DNA of 64,000 nucleotides, taken from positions 118,800,501-118,864,500 of the forward strand of contig NC_083685.1 of assembly GCF_033118175.1 (NCBI RefSeq), given 5' to 3'. Below, piece after piece: positions 11,866 to 23,935 of the stretch (positions within the stretch are counted from its first letter, which is position 1; the number at the start of each line of letters is the position of its first letter). The notes beneath the pieces are model-generated. The model did no database searches and was not told the origin of the DNA. It saw only the letters and a list, made by a program, of their open reading frames with translations. Both the position numbers and the translations under genes were made by a program. This DNA is from Dama dama. Taxonomy: Eukaryota; Chordata; Mammalia; Artiodactyla; Cervidae.

Positions 11866-12077
11866 CTGCTGTGCTTAGTCGCTCAGTCACGTCCAACTCT
11901 TTGCAACCCCATGGACTGAAACCCCACAGGCTCTTCTGTCCATGGGGATTCTCCAGGCAAGAATAGTGAAATGGACTGCTTTGCCCTCCTCCAGGGAATC
12001 TTCCCAACCAAGAGATCAAACCCAGGTCTCCGGCATTGCACATGGATTCTTTACTGTCTGTGCCACCAGGGAAGCCC
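11866..12077 (-). mobile_element. Bov-tA SINE
   Basis: Full-length tRNA-Glu-related head fused to a BovB-derived tail. On the minus strand it runs from GGGCTTCCCTGGTGGCACAG to the GACTGAGCGACTAAGCACAG end. An imperfect TSD of about 14 bp ends in GCCACTCT (to 11865, and to 12091). Bov-tA elements are non-autonomous and borrow BovB enzymes through this shared tail. Confidence 0.92.
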
Positions 12078-13549
12078 CACCCTGCCACTCTTCCCACCCC
12101 CAGTCCCTGGGCTAACACATCATCTCCATGCAAATCCCTTGACTTCTAAAGAACCTGACCCAAGATACTGGGAATTAAGCTTCCTTGAAGTTTTGGGGCA
12201 GGGGCAGGTTTGGTAGATCCTGGGAAAAGAATTTCCAGTTTAAGGACTCCAGCGCTTCCTTGAGAACAACTAGGCAGAAAAGACTAAGACCCAGGCCCAC
12301 TAATGCCCCAAACACTAGAAAGAAAGCTCATGTCCTAGTGCTTCCTTATTGCGATTGAACAAAGGATATCAGGAGATGCATCCCCCATATCTGGGTGACA
12401 GAGCCATGTCTTAAAAAGATCCTACAACAAAAGGCTGATTTTGCTAGTTACTGGACACCATGTACCCAAGCTGGGAAAAGCTAAATACTGGCAAATCCAA
12501 TCTCACAGATCACTTATAAGGCAAAAAAGAGTCTTTTTCAACAAGGTATTTACAATGAGATTTCGCACTGGTGCTAGCATCACAGCACAGATGATCTTTC
12601 CTTGGTGTTTTCCAAGGCTGTTTCCTCTCTACAGGATCAGCAGGAAACTTTCTCCTTTATATTCACTCCCCACTGCCTTCCCTCCTTTGCCTTTCTTCCT
12701 GCCCCGTGCTCCTCGTGGGGCTTCCTAGGATTACCTCCCCAGTTCTCATCTTAGGGCTGACCTCTGGGAATCACTCTGGGACAGTGTACATCCAGCAACG
12801 TAAAACCTTAAAATCTTAGTTCCAGGGCTCATACTCTAAGTGAACAGCCCAAGAATGTAACCTAACTAGTTGTAACTTGCTAAAGTACTTAATTCTTGGG
12901 CAAAGTAGTTAAAAGCCAGAGAGTTGTAAAAGAGTGGTCTGAAACAGCCTAGGAATTTTTTACAACTCATAACAATGTGCTTCTTTAGTGCAATTTTAAA
13001 TTGGCTTTCATAAATCTTGCCTGCTCCATTATATTTCAGATGTTGAATTTAGGACAGTGTTCAAAGATTTTTATGGGGCCAGTTCATGGTTCCAATTCCA
13101 ATTTATCATTATTCCTTTCCTGACTTCCTTTTGGAGTTCTCCAGCATATGGGTCCTTAAAGACTAAAGAAACCAATGGTTTAATCAAAGAGAAAATGTTC
13201 TGTTTCCTCCATTTAGAAATTCATTGAAATAAAGATGAAGTCCATCCTGAACAGCAGGACGTTCTGAGAAAGCCATCAGTCTAAATGCCTTTATGAATAA
13301 CTATTATGTTAGAAACTCAAAAGATCTTACATCTCAGCCAGATGAATAATCAGGCCACTAGGGAACACAGGGAAGAAAATTAATATAACGCGGGTCTACA
13401 CATTTTTTTTTCTCTGCTTGTCTGAACACATGAAATATCTCTTTACTTTTACCACCAAATACATATTCAGGTAGCTTCTCTTGGTATCAGTGATGCTTCT
13501 CAACTCTAAGTTAAGGACTTCTGGAGGCTGAATTTGCTTCCTCCGACCT
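12078..13549. other. Unique sequence
   Basis: No gene or repeat recognised in about 1.5 kb. Confidence 0.4.
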
Positions 13550-13559
13550 CCAAAGCACT

Positions 13560-13795
13560 ACGAGCATGCGTGTGTGCTAAGTCACTTCAGCTATGTCAGA
13601 CTGTGCGACCCTGTGGACAGTAGCCCACCAGGCTCCTCTGTCCATGGGATTCTCCAGGCAAAAATATTGGAGTGGGTTGTCACACCATCTTCCAGGGGAT
13701 CTTCCTGACCCAGGGGTCAAACCCGCGTCTCTTCTGTCTCCTGTATTGGCAGGTGTGTTCTGTGTTCTTTACCACTAGCACCATCTGGGAAGCTC
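13560..13795 (-). mobile_element. Bov-tA SINE
   Basis: Full-length copy with a perfect 10-bp TSD CCAAAGCACT (13550-13559, 13796-13805). The tRNA-like part is diverged. Confidence 0.92.
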
Positions 13796-13805
13796 CCAAA
13801 GCACT

Positions 13806-14241
13806 CTATGAAGTACAAAATTATTATAGCATGAATACAACAACATCCTGCTTAACTTGTAAAAATTGATGGTATGGGCTCAGGGAAAGCTCAATCAATA
13901 TTGCCATAAATGCGTATTAACGAAATACATGCCACAAATTTAATTAAGAAAGTGATTAAACAGTATTGAAACTAAGTATTCAAAAAAAACAAAATTAACC
14001 CAAATCCAGCTTTCAGTTCTCCCTACCTGTCAATCAGAGGTACAAAGAGAAAAACAGGATGCGTGTTTATCTCTCTTTAGCTACTATAAACTGTTACTTG
14101 CTATGCAAAGGCATCTATAAGTCCAGATTACTACAGGATGCTTATCGTCTTAAAAAACACAAATGCTAAATATAAGTACTACATTACATTATATACGTGT
14201 GTGTATATATATAACTACAATCTATGTATTTGACTATAATT
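13806..14241. other. AT-rich unassigned sequence
   Basis: Contains a short (TATA)n stretch near 14190-14212. Nothing else recognised. Confidence 0.4.
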
Positions 14242-14250
14242 ATTCAGTGA

Positions 14251-14323
14251 CAGGGAAGCCTGGTGTGCTGCAGTCCATGGGGTCACAAAGAGTCTGACCC
14301 GACTGAGTGAACTGAACCGACAG
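14251..14323 (+). mobile_element. Very short BovB 3'-tail insertion
   Basis: Only about 73 bp of the BovB 3' end (CAGGGAAGCCTGGTGTGCTG to GACTGAGTGAACTGAA) lies between perfect duplications ATTCAGTGA (14242-14250, 14324-14332). It is a severely 5'-truncated independent retroposition. Confidence 0.88.
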
Positions 14324-14430
14324 ATTCAGTGATCCGACTAATCATTTTTTCCCTGTAACATGCTATTTAGAAAACACTATTACATCATGTAAATAATTTC
14401 CCTGGCTCCACCCCAATTGTATAAAAGCAG

Positions 14431-14549
14431 TCAATGGCAACCCACTCCAATATTCACACCGGAAAAATCCCATGGACAGAGGAGCCTGGCAGGCTACAGT
14501 CCAAAGTGTTGCAGAATTGGACACAACTGAGCAACTGAAGCACAGCACA
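14431..14549 (+). mobile_element. Bov-A SINE, 5'-truncated
   Basis: Lacks the tRNA-like head. It begins at CAATGGCAACCCACTCCAAT and ends with the BovB-like tail. A GCAGTC direct repeat flanks it (about 14426 and 14555). Confidence 0.85.
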
Positions 14550-14904
14550 AGCCAGCAGTCTTTTTTCCAGCACAATGTGTTTGGAAAGTGCCTGCTATGT
14601 GGTGTTCTTGTCCACATCACCACATTTAAGCAAGCAACAGAAAAAAAGGAAAAAGAAAGGAAAAAGCAAAACTGTAGCCAAGCTCCCTCCTCCCAACTCA
14701 TAATCAGCAAAACACTCTCTTGTCAAAGGACCAAACACATGAACTTCAACGATGAGAGCCTGAGAGCCGACAACAACACAGTGATCTTTAAATTCAAGCA
14801 GTACACTGTGCAAGCACATGGAATGTTACCCAGTGAGAAGTGGAAGAGAAACTCCCCAGGGAACAGCGAGGGGCAGGAAATCCAAGGACCAGGTTGAGTG
14901 TTGA

Positions 14905-15030
14905 CTGTGTGACTAGTTCTGTGATGATGAGCACGTTATAACATACTTTGTGGCTTCATATTCATCTACAGTTAAAACACTGGATTAAATGGTCTAAGGT
15001 CCATGCCAGTTCAAAATTCTAAGATTTTAA
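14905..15030 (+). mobile_element. MIR-like fragment
   Basis: The order GTGTGACTAGTTCTGTGATG, CTTCATATTCATCTACAGTT, GGATTAAATGGTCTAAGGTC fits a diverged forward MIR. Confidence 0.5.
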
Positions 15031-16179
15031 GGCTATTTCTTCAATACTTAGGCATTGCCAAGACTCCACGACACTGATCCTGACTCCCAAGGCTGCACTG
15101 TGGTTGCTGGAGAGATTTTGCTTGTCACTCTCCAGCATAATGTGATACGTTTGGAGAAAAACAGGAAAGACATGTCCTGAATGACATGTATGTGGTCCTT
15201 AAGTGAAAAAAAATTACCCATTTCATGTCTTCTCAAAGGGTATGGAGTATTCTTCTAAGACAGACCAGACTAACTCAGGCACTGCTCTGATAGCTGTATA
15301 CTATACTGTGCTATTCTACTGACACCTATTATCTATTTGACTCAAGTAGGAAAATTTTAGAAGCATTTTCAAAATGAGAATACAGAATATGTTTTATTTC
15401 TAATTTGAGTAATTTGAAGTACCCATGGGATTTGCTCTTATACACACAGTTTTAGGCAAGACAATGAAAGAGTTCTGAGCCCTAGAACACAAATAAAGGC
15501 TAACCCCTGCAGCAGGGTGCTGAGGCTGGAAAATACCCAGGCACCTTAAACTCCTTATCCACCACTAATGAACAATGGCAATCCAGAGGCTGACAGAGAA
15601 AGTATGGAACATCAACAGGTACTCACTTTGACAGACAATCCTGGGGACAGAATACCTGCCACAGGTAATAAATCACTTCATTTATCTTTTTAGCAGTGCA
15701 CAGTGGATTATACCCATACATCACTTTGGCCTCTCTTTTCTGCCCTGTTGACAAAGGACAAATTGAGAAGGATGGTGGGAAAACTGGGAGAAAAAAGGGA
15801 GGAAAACAAAAGAGCTCTGTCCCTTGGCCTGTACAGTATAAGAAATAATGATGGCGATGATGATGTGCAGTGTCACTGTTTTCTAAGTATCAGCTCCATC
15901 TGTAAAATCTTACAGCACTTTCTGGATGTACCAATGAAGTGACTATGGGTTGGAAAATAAAGTTAGCTTTCTTCCCAAATCCCTTAGCACACACTATATA
16001 TCTACAGTCTCAACAGGATCATAAGCACTTGGCTTTCCTAACAATGGGTGAGTTTATGGATTTCACCAGTGATACTGTTTAGAAACTGGTACCCTGAGAG
16101 AAGCATAGCAGCACAAAACTTAATATGGTAAATGGGACTTTCTGGTGCAGCAATATGGTGGCAAATTAAGACAATGTGG
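15031..16179. other. Unique sequence
   Basis: No gene, RNA or repeat recognised. Confidence 0.4.
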
Positions 16180-18010
16180 AAAAAAATTTCTCACTACAAA
16201 TATTCAAGAACTGGGTAAAATATAAAAAGGAAAAAGCCAAGTGAGAGCATAGTATGAGTGGATCCTGAGACTGCTTTGATAACTTACAGACTTGCATTTT
16301 AAAACCCAAGTGGATTAAGGAGTAAAACCGTGAGCTGCCATAAGGCAGAGAGTTGAAACTAAAACCCTTTAGGTGAGGCAGGATCCTCAACGGGTGGCTT
16401 CCTCAATGAAGACCGGGGGAAAAGTTCACCCCCTAGAAAAGGGATCCAACAGGACAAGCCTTGTGTCCCTGAACTCTGAGTGAAAAAGAAAAACAAAAAA
16501 AGCCTCTCCTCTGAAATACAGATATCCAGACCTGAAAGTCCCAAACTAAAAAATTAGCAGAAACACTGGCCCCAAACCAGTGATACTCCTGAGAGCTCTA
16601 GAATAAGCAATGTAAATTGTTCTGGAGGCTCTGTTATCAGGCCACATGAGATCCCCACACACAAAAAGTAATCCCCACTCAAGATCAGCTTATAAGAAAA
16701 ATGTAAAATTACAGTATACCATAAGCAGAAAACAGCAACCACAACAAACAAAATTGTTAGAATGCCAGGAATTTGAGATAATAAAATTCAAATTTGAAAA
16801 AGAGAATACAAAATACAAAATAAGTGTGTCTAAAGCTATAAAAGACATAAAAGTAGGGAATAAAACCCTGAGGGAAAAAATATGAAAAACAGTCAGATGT
16901 AAAAATAAGCCAAATAGAGATTCTAGAAATGAATATTATAATCATTGAAATTAAAAAGTCAACAGATTAAGTTAAACAGATTAGACACAAATAAAGAGAA
17001 AATTAAGTAAAAAAGTAAAAATGGGAGACAGATTTGAGGAAACAGTCAAGGTGTATTACAGAAATAAAAGGGGCATGAAAGAATAGCTTGATTCCAAAAG
17101 CATTTAATGCAAGACTCAGATGATGCAAATATAGAGACTGTGTCAGCTTGGACCCTGTAATAAGCAGAAGCCAAGAAAAGATGTTGGGAAAAGAGGGATA
17201 GGTAAAGAGAAGCCTCAGACCATGATGCAGGTGGGACCTGTGAAAGATAAGGGAGAAAGGAAGAGTGCTGGATAGGGTGAGATGCAGAGCAAAGCTCAGT
17301 TCTAAGAAAATTCTGGTCATGCAATGGAGAGACCTTGAGCCAAAATCATGCATTAGAAGAGTCCTATATCCTGAAGGAATGGGCTAGCACTAGTACCCAC
17401 ATCTTACTAAGCCAGCAACTGGGAACAGTCCGGGGCAAGTGTGGCTTTTGAGTAAATCTTGAGACACAGCATCTGGGGTCTCTCAACTATGCTTCCCAAA
17501 GCAGAAGATCTGGGAGGCATATTTTCATGGTTGCCAAAATGAAGGGAAGCAATATTTTAAGAGATAATAGTTAAGGATTTTCCAGAATTGTAAAAGCCAT
17601 ATATCTTCCATGTAGAGAATTAACAGCAAGTTCCAAGCAGAATAAATCAAAGCAAACCCACACATGCGATAGCTAAATGGCAGAATATCAAAGGCTATAA
17701 AATGCCAAAAACGAGGAGAAATTTGAACTAAATGAAAAGAAAAGAAGTTGGTAGGTAGGATAATTGGAGTTAATTTCAGACTGCTTTCTAAGAAAATAAA
17801 TTTAAGGATAACAAATTCAGCAGAAGGAAAAAGGGAGGGATTGATAAAACTCAATTCAGTAAGAGACAGGAAAGGAGAAAAAGAAAGCAAAGAAAAACTA
17901 TGGGAAATAGAGAACATGAAGTAAGAGAAATAATTTAAAATATCAATAGTTACTATAAATGCAAACAGATTAAAACAGCTGGTTAAAATTTAGCCATATT
18001 CTATTTACAA
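16180..18010 (+). mobile_element. Old L1M element, 5' and ORF1-like region
   Basis: Long A-rich sequence whose phrases (ATAATCATTGAAATTAAAAA, AACAGATTAGACACAAATAA, TTTTCCAGAATTGTAAAAGC, TATAAATGCAAACAGATTAA) match the order found in ancient L1M 5' and ORF1 regions. No intact frame remains. Apparent minus-strand frames here are its antisense. Confidence 0.6.
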
Positions 18011-18097
18011 GAGATTCTTATAAATAAAAACCTCTTACTTACTTTACCACTAAGTAAAACCAATTACTGGTTCTTACACAAGACTTATTGATTTCAT

Positions 18098-18170
18098 CAA
18101 TGAGATAAGATCCTATTCTCATCTGTAAAATGGGATGATAATGATAGACTTATTTTTGAGTCTATAATAC
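18098..18170 (+). mobile_element. MIR fragment
   Basis: TCTCATCTGTAAAATGGGAT followed by GATAATGATAGACTTATTTT is the forward MIR core. Confidence 0.6.
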
Positions 18171-18193
18171 ATTTTTCTTAAAATAACACAAAG

Positions 18194-18413
18194 AAGTGAA
18201 ATGAAAATCTTAATCATTCAGTCATGTCTTGACTCTTTGCAACCCCATGGACTGTAGTCCACTGTACCCCTCAAGGCTCCTCTGTCCATGGAATTCTCCA
18301 AGCAAGAATACTGGAGTAGGTTACCATTCCCTTCTCCAGGGGATCTTCCCAACACAGGGATTGAACCTAGGTCTCTTGCATTGCAGGCAGATTCTTTACC
18401 ATCTGAGCCACCA
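18194..18413 (-). mobile_element. Bov-tA SINE
   Basis: Antisense full-length copy inside the old L1 tract. The 5' head (CTGGTGGCTCAGATGG on the minus strand) lacks its first bases. AACACA is repeated at both flanks. Confidence 0.9.
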
Positions 18414-18522
18414 GCAACACAGCAAAATGTTAACATTTGTGTAATCTTTCCGGTGGGTACATAGGTGCAAGTTTCATTATTGTCTCTATATTTTAATCTA
18501 TTTGAATTGCTTCAAAAATAAG

Positions 18523-18640
18523 TGTTGGGAGTCCAGTGGTTAGGGCTCCAAGCTCCCACTGCAGGAGGCATAGGTTCAAGTGTTGTTGGGGGAACTAAGA
18601 TTCTGCATGCCATGTGGCATGGCCAAGAAAGAAAAAAAAT
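18523..18640 (+). mobile_element. CHR-type SINE
   Basis: GGGAGTCCAGTGGTTAGGGC through GCCATGTGGCATGGCCAAGA and an A-rich tail. The head is truncated by a few bases. Confidence 0.85.
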
Positions 18641-18649
18641 TTTTTAACT

Positions 18650-19290
18650 GTTTAAATCTATTAAGTCCAATAATCAAGTAAAAATATAAGACCACAGTAA
18701 ATGACAATGTTCTTATACACCACTTGGGAGGGTATGAACTATACACCTTTCCTAGAAAACAACTTTGTAAGATACACAAAAACTTTAAAAATGTAGACAC
18801 TCTTTAGCCCAGTGATTCAATTCTTGTAATGCATCCCAAGGAATTAATCAGAGGTGTGTACAAGCACGTATGTATTAGTTTATAACTGAGTTACATGTAA
18901 TGGTGAAAAATTCAAACAACTTTAATGTTGTTGGAAACTGCTTAACTAAACTGTAATGCATCTGTATAACAGAATAGTGTGCAATCATTAAAATTCAGGT
19001 TAAGGTTATACAAGATTGCTAATGACAAGTATATATTAATAAGTGAAAAAAGAAACAAAGCATTCTGCATAGTATGAGCTTGTTTTAACTAAAAAAAGCA
19101 TATGTATATATATGTAAACAGACAAAGGACCACCAGTGAAGCACTTCCGATGGTAGAGATTCTGAATGACTTTTTTCATTGTGTTTTCCTCTGTTTTTCC
19201 AATTGTCTGCAGTGAGCATATGGTACTTTGCAGTTAGTGGGGGGTGGGAGGGAAGCAATCATTATTTCTAAAGTAAGTGGCAATAATTCC
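18650..19290 (+). mobile_element. Old L1M 3' region
   Basis: Continues the older L1 tract: CCAGTGATTCAATTCTTGTA, the AATAGTGTGCAATCATTAAA region and the T-rich 3' UTR with TTTTTCCAATTGTCTGCAGT. It may be the 3' half of the element at 16180-18010, split by the two SINEs. Confidence 0.6.
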
Positions 19291-19308
19291 AGTTTATACT
19301 GTAATGCA

Positions 19309-19430
19309 GGGATCCACAAACTATATCCTGCAGGCCAAATCCAGCCTGCCACCCTGCCTGTGAGTTAAGAATGGTTTTACATTTTTAAATCCTTGAAAAA
19401 AATCAAAAGCAGAATAATATTTATAATCTG
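19309..19430 (+). mobile_element. hAT-like DNA transposon fragment (CAGGGrTC..CAAACT terminus)
   Basis: CAGGGATCCACAAACTATAT followed by GCAGGCCAAATCCAGCCTGC is the end of a common mammalian short DNA transposon with a CAGGGGTC-type inverted terminus. Three other copies lie at 40530, 48190 and 55290. I am not sure of the family name. Confidence 0.6.
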
Positions 19431-19439
19431 CCATTCTAA

Positions 19440-19585
19440 TCTTTGTATTCAATCTTTACAACAACCCTGTGAAGTTGGTACTATGGCCTGTTTTATAGAT
19501 AAACGAACAGAAGCTCCAGGATTGGTCAGGTAAGTAGTCAAAGATCTCACAGTTACCAAGTCTTTGCGGAAATTCAAACCCAAGG
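19440..19585 (-). mobile_element. MIR
   Basis: Reverse MIR core: ACAACAACCCTGTGAAGTTG, TTTTATAGATAAACGAACAG and the region ending ATTCAAACCCAAGGAGTCTT. Confidence 0.75.
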
Positions 19586-19738
19586 AGTCTTACCCCAGAC
19601 TTTACCTAAGCTGCTTCCTCCATGTGAAAACTCCACCACTGTGAGGGCCGACCCGCATAGGTGAATCTCAGGGTGAAAGCCCACAGTGTTCCAGGGAAGC
19701 TTTGTTTGAGATTGGGCCCTGGATCTACCACGATGATA

Positions 19739-19959
19739 TGCTGTGCTGAGTTGCTTCCTTCGTGTCCAACTCTTTGTGATGCTATGGACTGTAGCCCGCC
19801 AGGCTCCTGTCCATGGGATTCTCCAGGCAAGAATACTGGAGTGGGTTGCCATGCCCTCCTCCAGGGAATCTTCCTGACCCTGGGATTGAATTCATGTCTC
19901 TTATATTTCCTGCACTGGCAGGCGGGGGTTCTTTAACCACTAATGCCACCTGGAAAGCT
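19739..19959 (-). mobile_element. Bov-tA SINE
   Basis: Full-length antisense copy with a perfect 10-bp TSD CACGATGATA (19729-19738, 19960-19969). Confidence 0.92.
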
Positions 19960-20049
19960 CACGATGATAGCAAACACAAACTCTGAACTTCGATCAACCA
20001 AAATGTCATCCTCCTCAAAAGAATTCCAGGGCGAAAAAAAGAAAAAAAG

Positions 20050-20340
20050 AATTCAAGCACTTCTCTGGTGGCCGAATGTTACGAAAACACCTGCCAATGC
20101 AGGGGGCACGGGTTTAATCCCTGATCCAGAAAGATCCCACATGCTATGGAGCCGCTAAGCCCATGCACAGCTACTAAGCCCACACTCTTAGAGCCGGTGC
20201 TCTGCAGCAAGAGAAGCCACCACAATAAGAAGCCTGTTCACTGCAGCAAAGAGTAGCCCCTGCTCACCACAACTCGAGAAAACCCTCGTGCAGCAATGAA
20301 GACCCACCACAGACAAAAAATTAAATAAACTAAAAAAAAA
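20050..20340 (+). mobile_element. CHR-type SINE, long form
   Basis: About 290 bp with the tRNA-like head (TTCTCTGGTGGCCGAATGTT), the extended body (GCAGCAAGAGAAGCCACCAC, GCAGCAATGAAGACCCACCA) and an A-rich tail. The long body is also seen at 46028 and 51189. Confidence 0.88.
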
Positions 20341-20466
20341 AACCAATTTCCATTCTTTTCATCACTAGACCTGCATTGTAGAAAACTGTACTCTTTTAAT
20401 ACCATTATTCTGTTTTGAATTTCATCAATAAAAAGTTGTGGAAATTTGTTTAGTCTCATTATGTAA

Positions 20467-20588
20467 GGGCATGGCAACCCCCTCCAGTATTCTTGCCTGG
20501 AGAATCCCCATGGACAGAGGGGCCTGGCAGGGGAGCTACAATCCATGGGGTCACAAAGAACTGGACACGACAGCGACAAAGCACACAC
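20467..20588 (+). mobile_element. Bov-A SINE, 5'-truncated
   Basis: Starts at GGCATGGCAACCCCCTCCAG and ends with GACACGACAGCGACAAAGCA and a CA repeat. No tRNA-like head. Confidence 0.88.
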
Positions 20589-20959
20589 ACACCTGGAACC
20601 ACACAGTAACCAAGAACCCTAACGGCTCTCTCTTTCAAGCCATTCTACAGCTCTTTCTACTGCTATGTCTGTGTATATATATAAATATTTATCCATTACC
20701 TCCCATCAAGAGGCGCACTAAAAAAAGAAAGTAAAACTTAGTACACTCAAGGTTATTGCTTCTAGCAAAGATTTGTTCAAGGGAAGAGACTTGACGTTTA
20801 TGTCATTTCTGAAGTTAACTGACTTATCAGTGTTTCTTTTTTTTGTTACCAAAATAACTGAGAATTTGGCCCACCCTAAGTATGGCTTTGTTCATTCACT
20901 CACTTAACAAACCCTAAGCATAGCTTACAGATCAGAAGATATATATCAATACAACAAAA

Positions 20960-21725
20960 CACATTTTATAATAGAAAGCAGTTTTAAATGACTACAGGAA
21001 ATACAAATTAAAACCACAGTGAGACATCACCACACCCATTAAAGTATCTATAATCAAAAGGACAGACAGTACTAAGTATTGGTAAGGATGTGGAGAAAGC
21101 AAAACCCCCATACAGCGCTAGTTAGAATGTAAAACATAAAATGCAACAGTCATTTTGGAAAATGGCCTGGTGGTTTCTTTGAAAGTTAAACATATCACTC
21201 AAAAATTCAACTCCTAAGTGTCTACCCAAGAGGAATGGCAACATGCATCCATACCAAGATTGGTATACAGATGATCATAGCAGTATTTTCATAATAGTTC
21301 TAAACTAAATGTCCATCAACTGGTAACTGGATAAACAAAATGTGGTATATCCACACAATGGAACACTACTTAGCAATAAAAAAAGGCCAACTATGATACA
21401 CTCAACAACATGGATGAACTCAAAAACAGCATGCTGAGGGAGAGAAGCAAGTCTCAAAAGACTATATTGTATGTTTTTAAAAGATATTTCTAGAAAAGAC
21501 AAACTATAGAGACAGAAGCAAATCAGTGGTTGCCCAGGACTGGGGTGAAAGCAAGGACTATCTACAAACAGGCATAAGGGAACTTTGCAGGGTGATGGAA
21601 AGTTCTACAACTGAATTGCGGTTGTGATTGCAAACATGTATGGATTTACCAAAACTCATCATTACACTTATGGGTGGATTTATGGCATGCAAATGAGGCT
21701 TCAATAAAGCCGTTTAAAACAAAAC
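20960..21725 (+). mobile_element. L1M ORF2 end and 3' UTR
   Basis: Begins near CAGGAAATACAAATTAAAAC, followed by the typical TGGTAAGGATGTGGAGAAAG, CCACACAATGGAACACTACT and the 3' UTR with GGTTGCCCAGGACTGGGGTG. Frames are broken. It is an old L1 3' fragment. Confidence 0.8.
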
Positions 21726-21739
21726 TATAGGAGCAAAGG

Positions 21740-22190
21740 GGCAGCTATCTGCTTGAATTGGAAGAAAATGTAGGAAAGCTTCAGAAGAAAAAGTTTGAGG
21801 TAATATTCTGATAATTGACATTTAGCTGAAACAGGGATTTAGCAGTGTGCAGAGGCTAGAACTGGAAGGCATGAAAACTTAAGTAGGATTTAGGGAAAGA
21901 AAAGAAAGAGGTGATACTAAAAGTTAGGCTACACTTAGGTAAGTGAGAAAATAGAAAGGTGGTTAAGAAGTTGGTACTTCATTTCACAGGTCATGGGAAG
22001 TCATTAAGGAATTTGAGGTGGGGGGTGAGTGACTATCACATCTGAGTTTTACAAAGCTAACTCTAAAGGAAATGTATAAGGGAAAAAAGCAACAGGCAAT
22101 GCCCAGGGAAAAGACATGGAACCAACTATTTAATTTCCAATGAGGTGGTGGGAAAGAAGACAATTTCTAGATGTCACTAAAACAAATAAG
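21740..22190 (+). repeat. Ancient mammalian interspersed repeat, family not named
   Basis: The phrases CATGGGAAGTCATTAAGGAA and GAGTGACTATCACATCTGAG recall a widespread ancient repeat. Similar pieces occur at 30430-31060 and 47290-47640. I cannot name the family. Confidence 0.35.
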
Positions 22191-22198
22191 GATGAGTG

Positions 22199-22418
22199 CT
22201 GAGTGCTTAGTCGCTTCAGTCATGGCCAACTCTTTGTGACCCCATGGACTGTAGCCCACCAGGCATCTCTGTCCATAAGATTCTCCAGGCAAGAATACTG
22301 GAGTGAGCTGCCATGCCCTCCTCCAGGGGATCTTCCCAACCCAGGGATCAAACCTGTGTCAAGGTGCATCTCCTGCATTACAGGTGAAATCTTTACCACT
22401 GGGTCACCAGAGAAGCCC
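22199..22418 (-). mobile_element. Bov-tA SINE
   Basis: Full-length antisense copy. The tRNA-like part carries a small insertion (GTCAAGGTGCATCTCC region). Confidence 0.9.
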
Positions 22419-22674
22419 ATGATAGGAGCAAAAGCAGATTTGGGGGAAAGACGTGACATAAATATTGTCTTAGGTTGATTGTGTGATGCTGTCAAGATAT
22501 TCAAGTACAAATATCCAGCATACAAACAGGCAGAAATGGAAAGACTGGAGGTGATGCTGTGGCTTGGAGAAACCTTAGCAAAGAAATAGTCACTGAAACC
22601 ACTGAGCTAAGATTCCTATGGACTCAGACAAACAGCAGGAAGTTATGGCTCAAAATCAAAGAGGCTAATTACAG

Positions 22675-22787
22675 AGGACTCCTTGGTGGTCCAGGGGTTA
22701 GGACTCAACACTTTCACCTTTGGCCAGCCTGGGTTTGATACCTGGTAGGGGGGAACCAAGATCCTCACAAGCATGAGGACCAAGAAA
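22675..22787 (+). mobile_element. CHR-type SINE
   Basis: Perfect 13-bp TSD AGGCTAATTACAG (22662-22674, 22788-22800) around a CHR copy that begins AGGACTCCTTGGTGGTCCAG. Confidence 0.92.
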
Positions 22788-23117
22788 AGGCTAATTACAG
22801 CGTCTACTCTGTCCTCCTTGCAAAGACATTAAGAAAATGCTTTTCCTTCTCCTGTTGTGTGTTTTTTTTTTTTTTAAGGGTTAGAAACATTTATTTGTCA
22901 AAATATCTTCTATAAATATGGGAAGAGTGGAGTAAAACAAGGCTAAGTTTCAGCTAATGCTGTACCACGACCATAGGTCAGACATAAAACAACCCAACAA
23001 CCCAAACCCCAATGGTCCTAGCAATTTCAGAAGATTAGTTTCAATGTTAGAGTCCAGAGCTAACAGAAAAGTAAAAGGTTGCTTGCCCTCTCACAGTCAT
23101 TTTAAAAGGAAAGGAGA

Positions 23118-23290
23118 GAAGTTCCCTGGTGGTCCCCTTGGTTAGGACTAGGTGGCTCCCAGTGGTTAGGACACGGTGCGTTCGCTGCTGGGGGGTCAAG
23201 TTCCATCCCTGGTCAGGGAACTAAGATTTCTACATGCCATTCGCAGGAGCCTAATGAAGAAAAAAATTTTTTTCATTTCAAATTTTAAAT
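23118..23290 (+). mobile_element. CHR-type SINE with internal duplication
   Basis: The head phrase GGTTAGGAC occurs twice (about 23143 and 23165), as if part of the tRNA-like region was duplicated. The rest follows the usual CHR order to an A-rich tail. Confidence 0.8.
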
Positions 23291-23935
23291 AAATAAAAAT
23301 AAATGGAAACGGACATGCTGCAGGTAGACAGCGAGGAGAGTTTAACTCCTAAGGAAAGCAAGATGAGAGGAATTCCACTGCACGGGAAAAAAAGGGATGG
23401 CCAGCATCATCCTTATCCAGGGCAGCGCAGTGGCTGATAATACACAGAATGGATCAACAGGCTATAGAGACTAGTATCAGGAGGAAAGAAAAGTCAACTT
23501 AGAAAAATTAAATTAAGAAAGAAAACACAGTTGGTCACAGACTCCTTTTTTTTTAACCTAAACATGAAGGAATGGAACCATCTCTGCAAAGGGGCCGTAT
23601 GGAGCAAGCTCACCTACAGGACTGCAGCCCGAAGGCTCAGTCGGCCATTGTCCTACCTCCAGTTTGTAAAAGGCTGAGTACCACTCCTCGGTCCACATCC
23701 TGCTCCTGCTTCTGCCGGGCCACGTCATACCGAAAATTCCCCGCAGCTGGTGAAGCCTGGGACAGCGCACCCTCCGGCCCATTACGAAGCCCTCTCCAGC
23801 TGTGGGAGCGGAGCTGCGGCAGGAATGAGGGGGTGGGGTGGGGTGGGGACCCTGTCCCTTTCATAATAGAATCTAGTGGTGGCAGTAGCAACAGTCATAG
23901 CAGCTGAGGTGGCAGCAGGGTTTGAGTTTGGCTAC

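Noticed and set aside
11696..12133. 145-codon minus-strand open frame
   Set aside because: Spans a Bov-tA in its sense frame and flanks. It is not a gene.
17003..17353. 116-codon minus-strand open frame with hydrophobic residues
   Set aside because: Lies antisense in an A-rich old L1. The Phe/Leu/Ser richness comes from poly(A)-like sequence.
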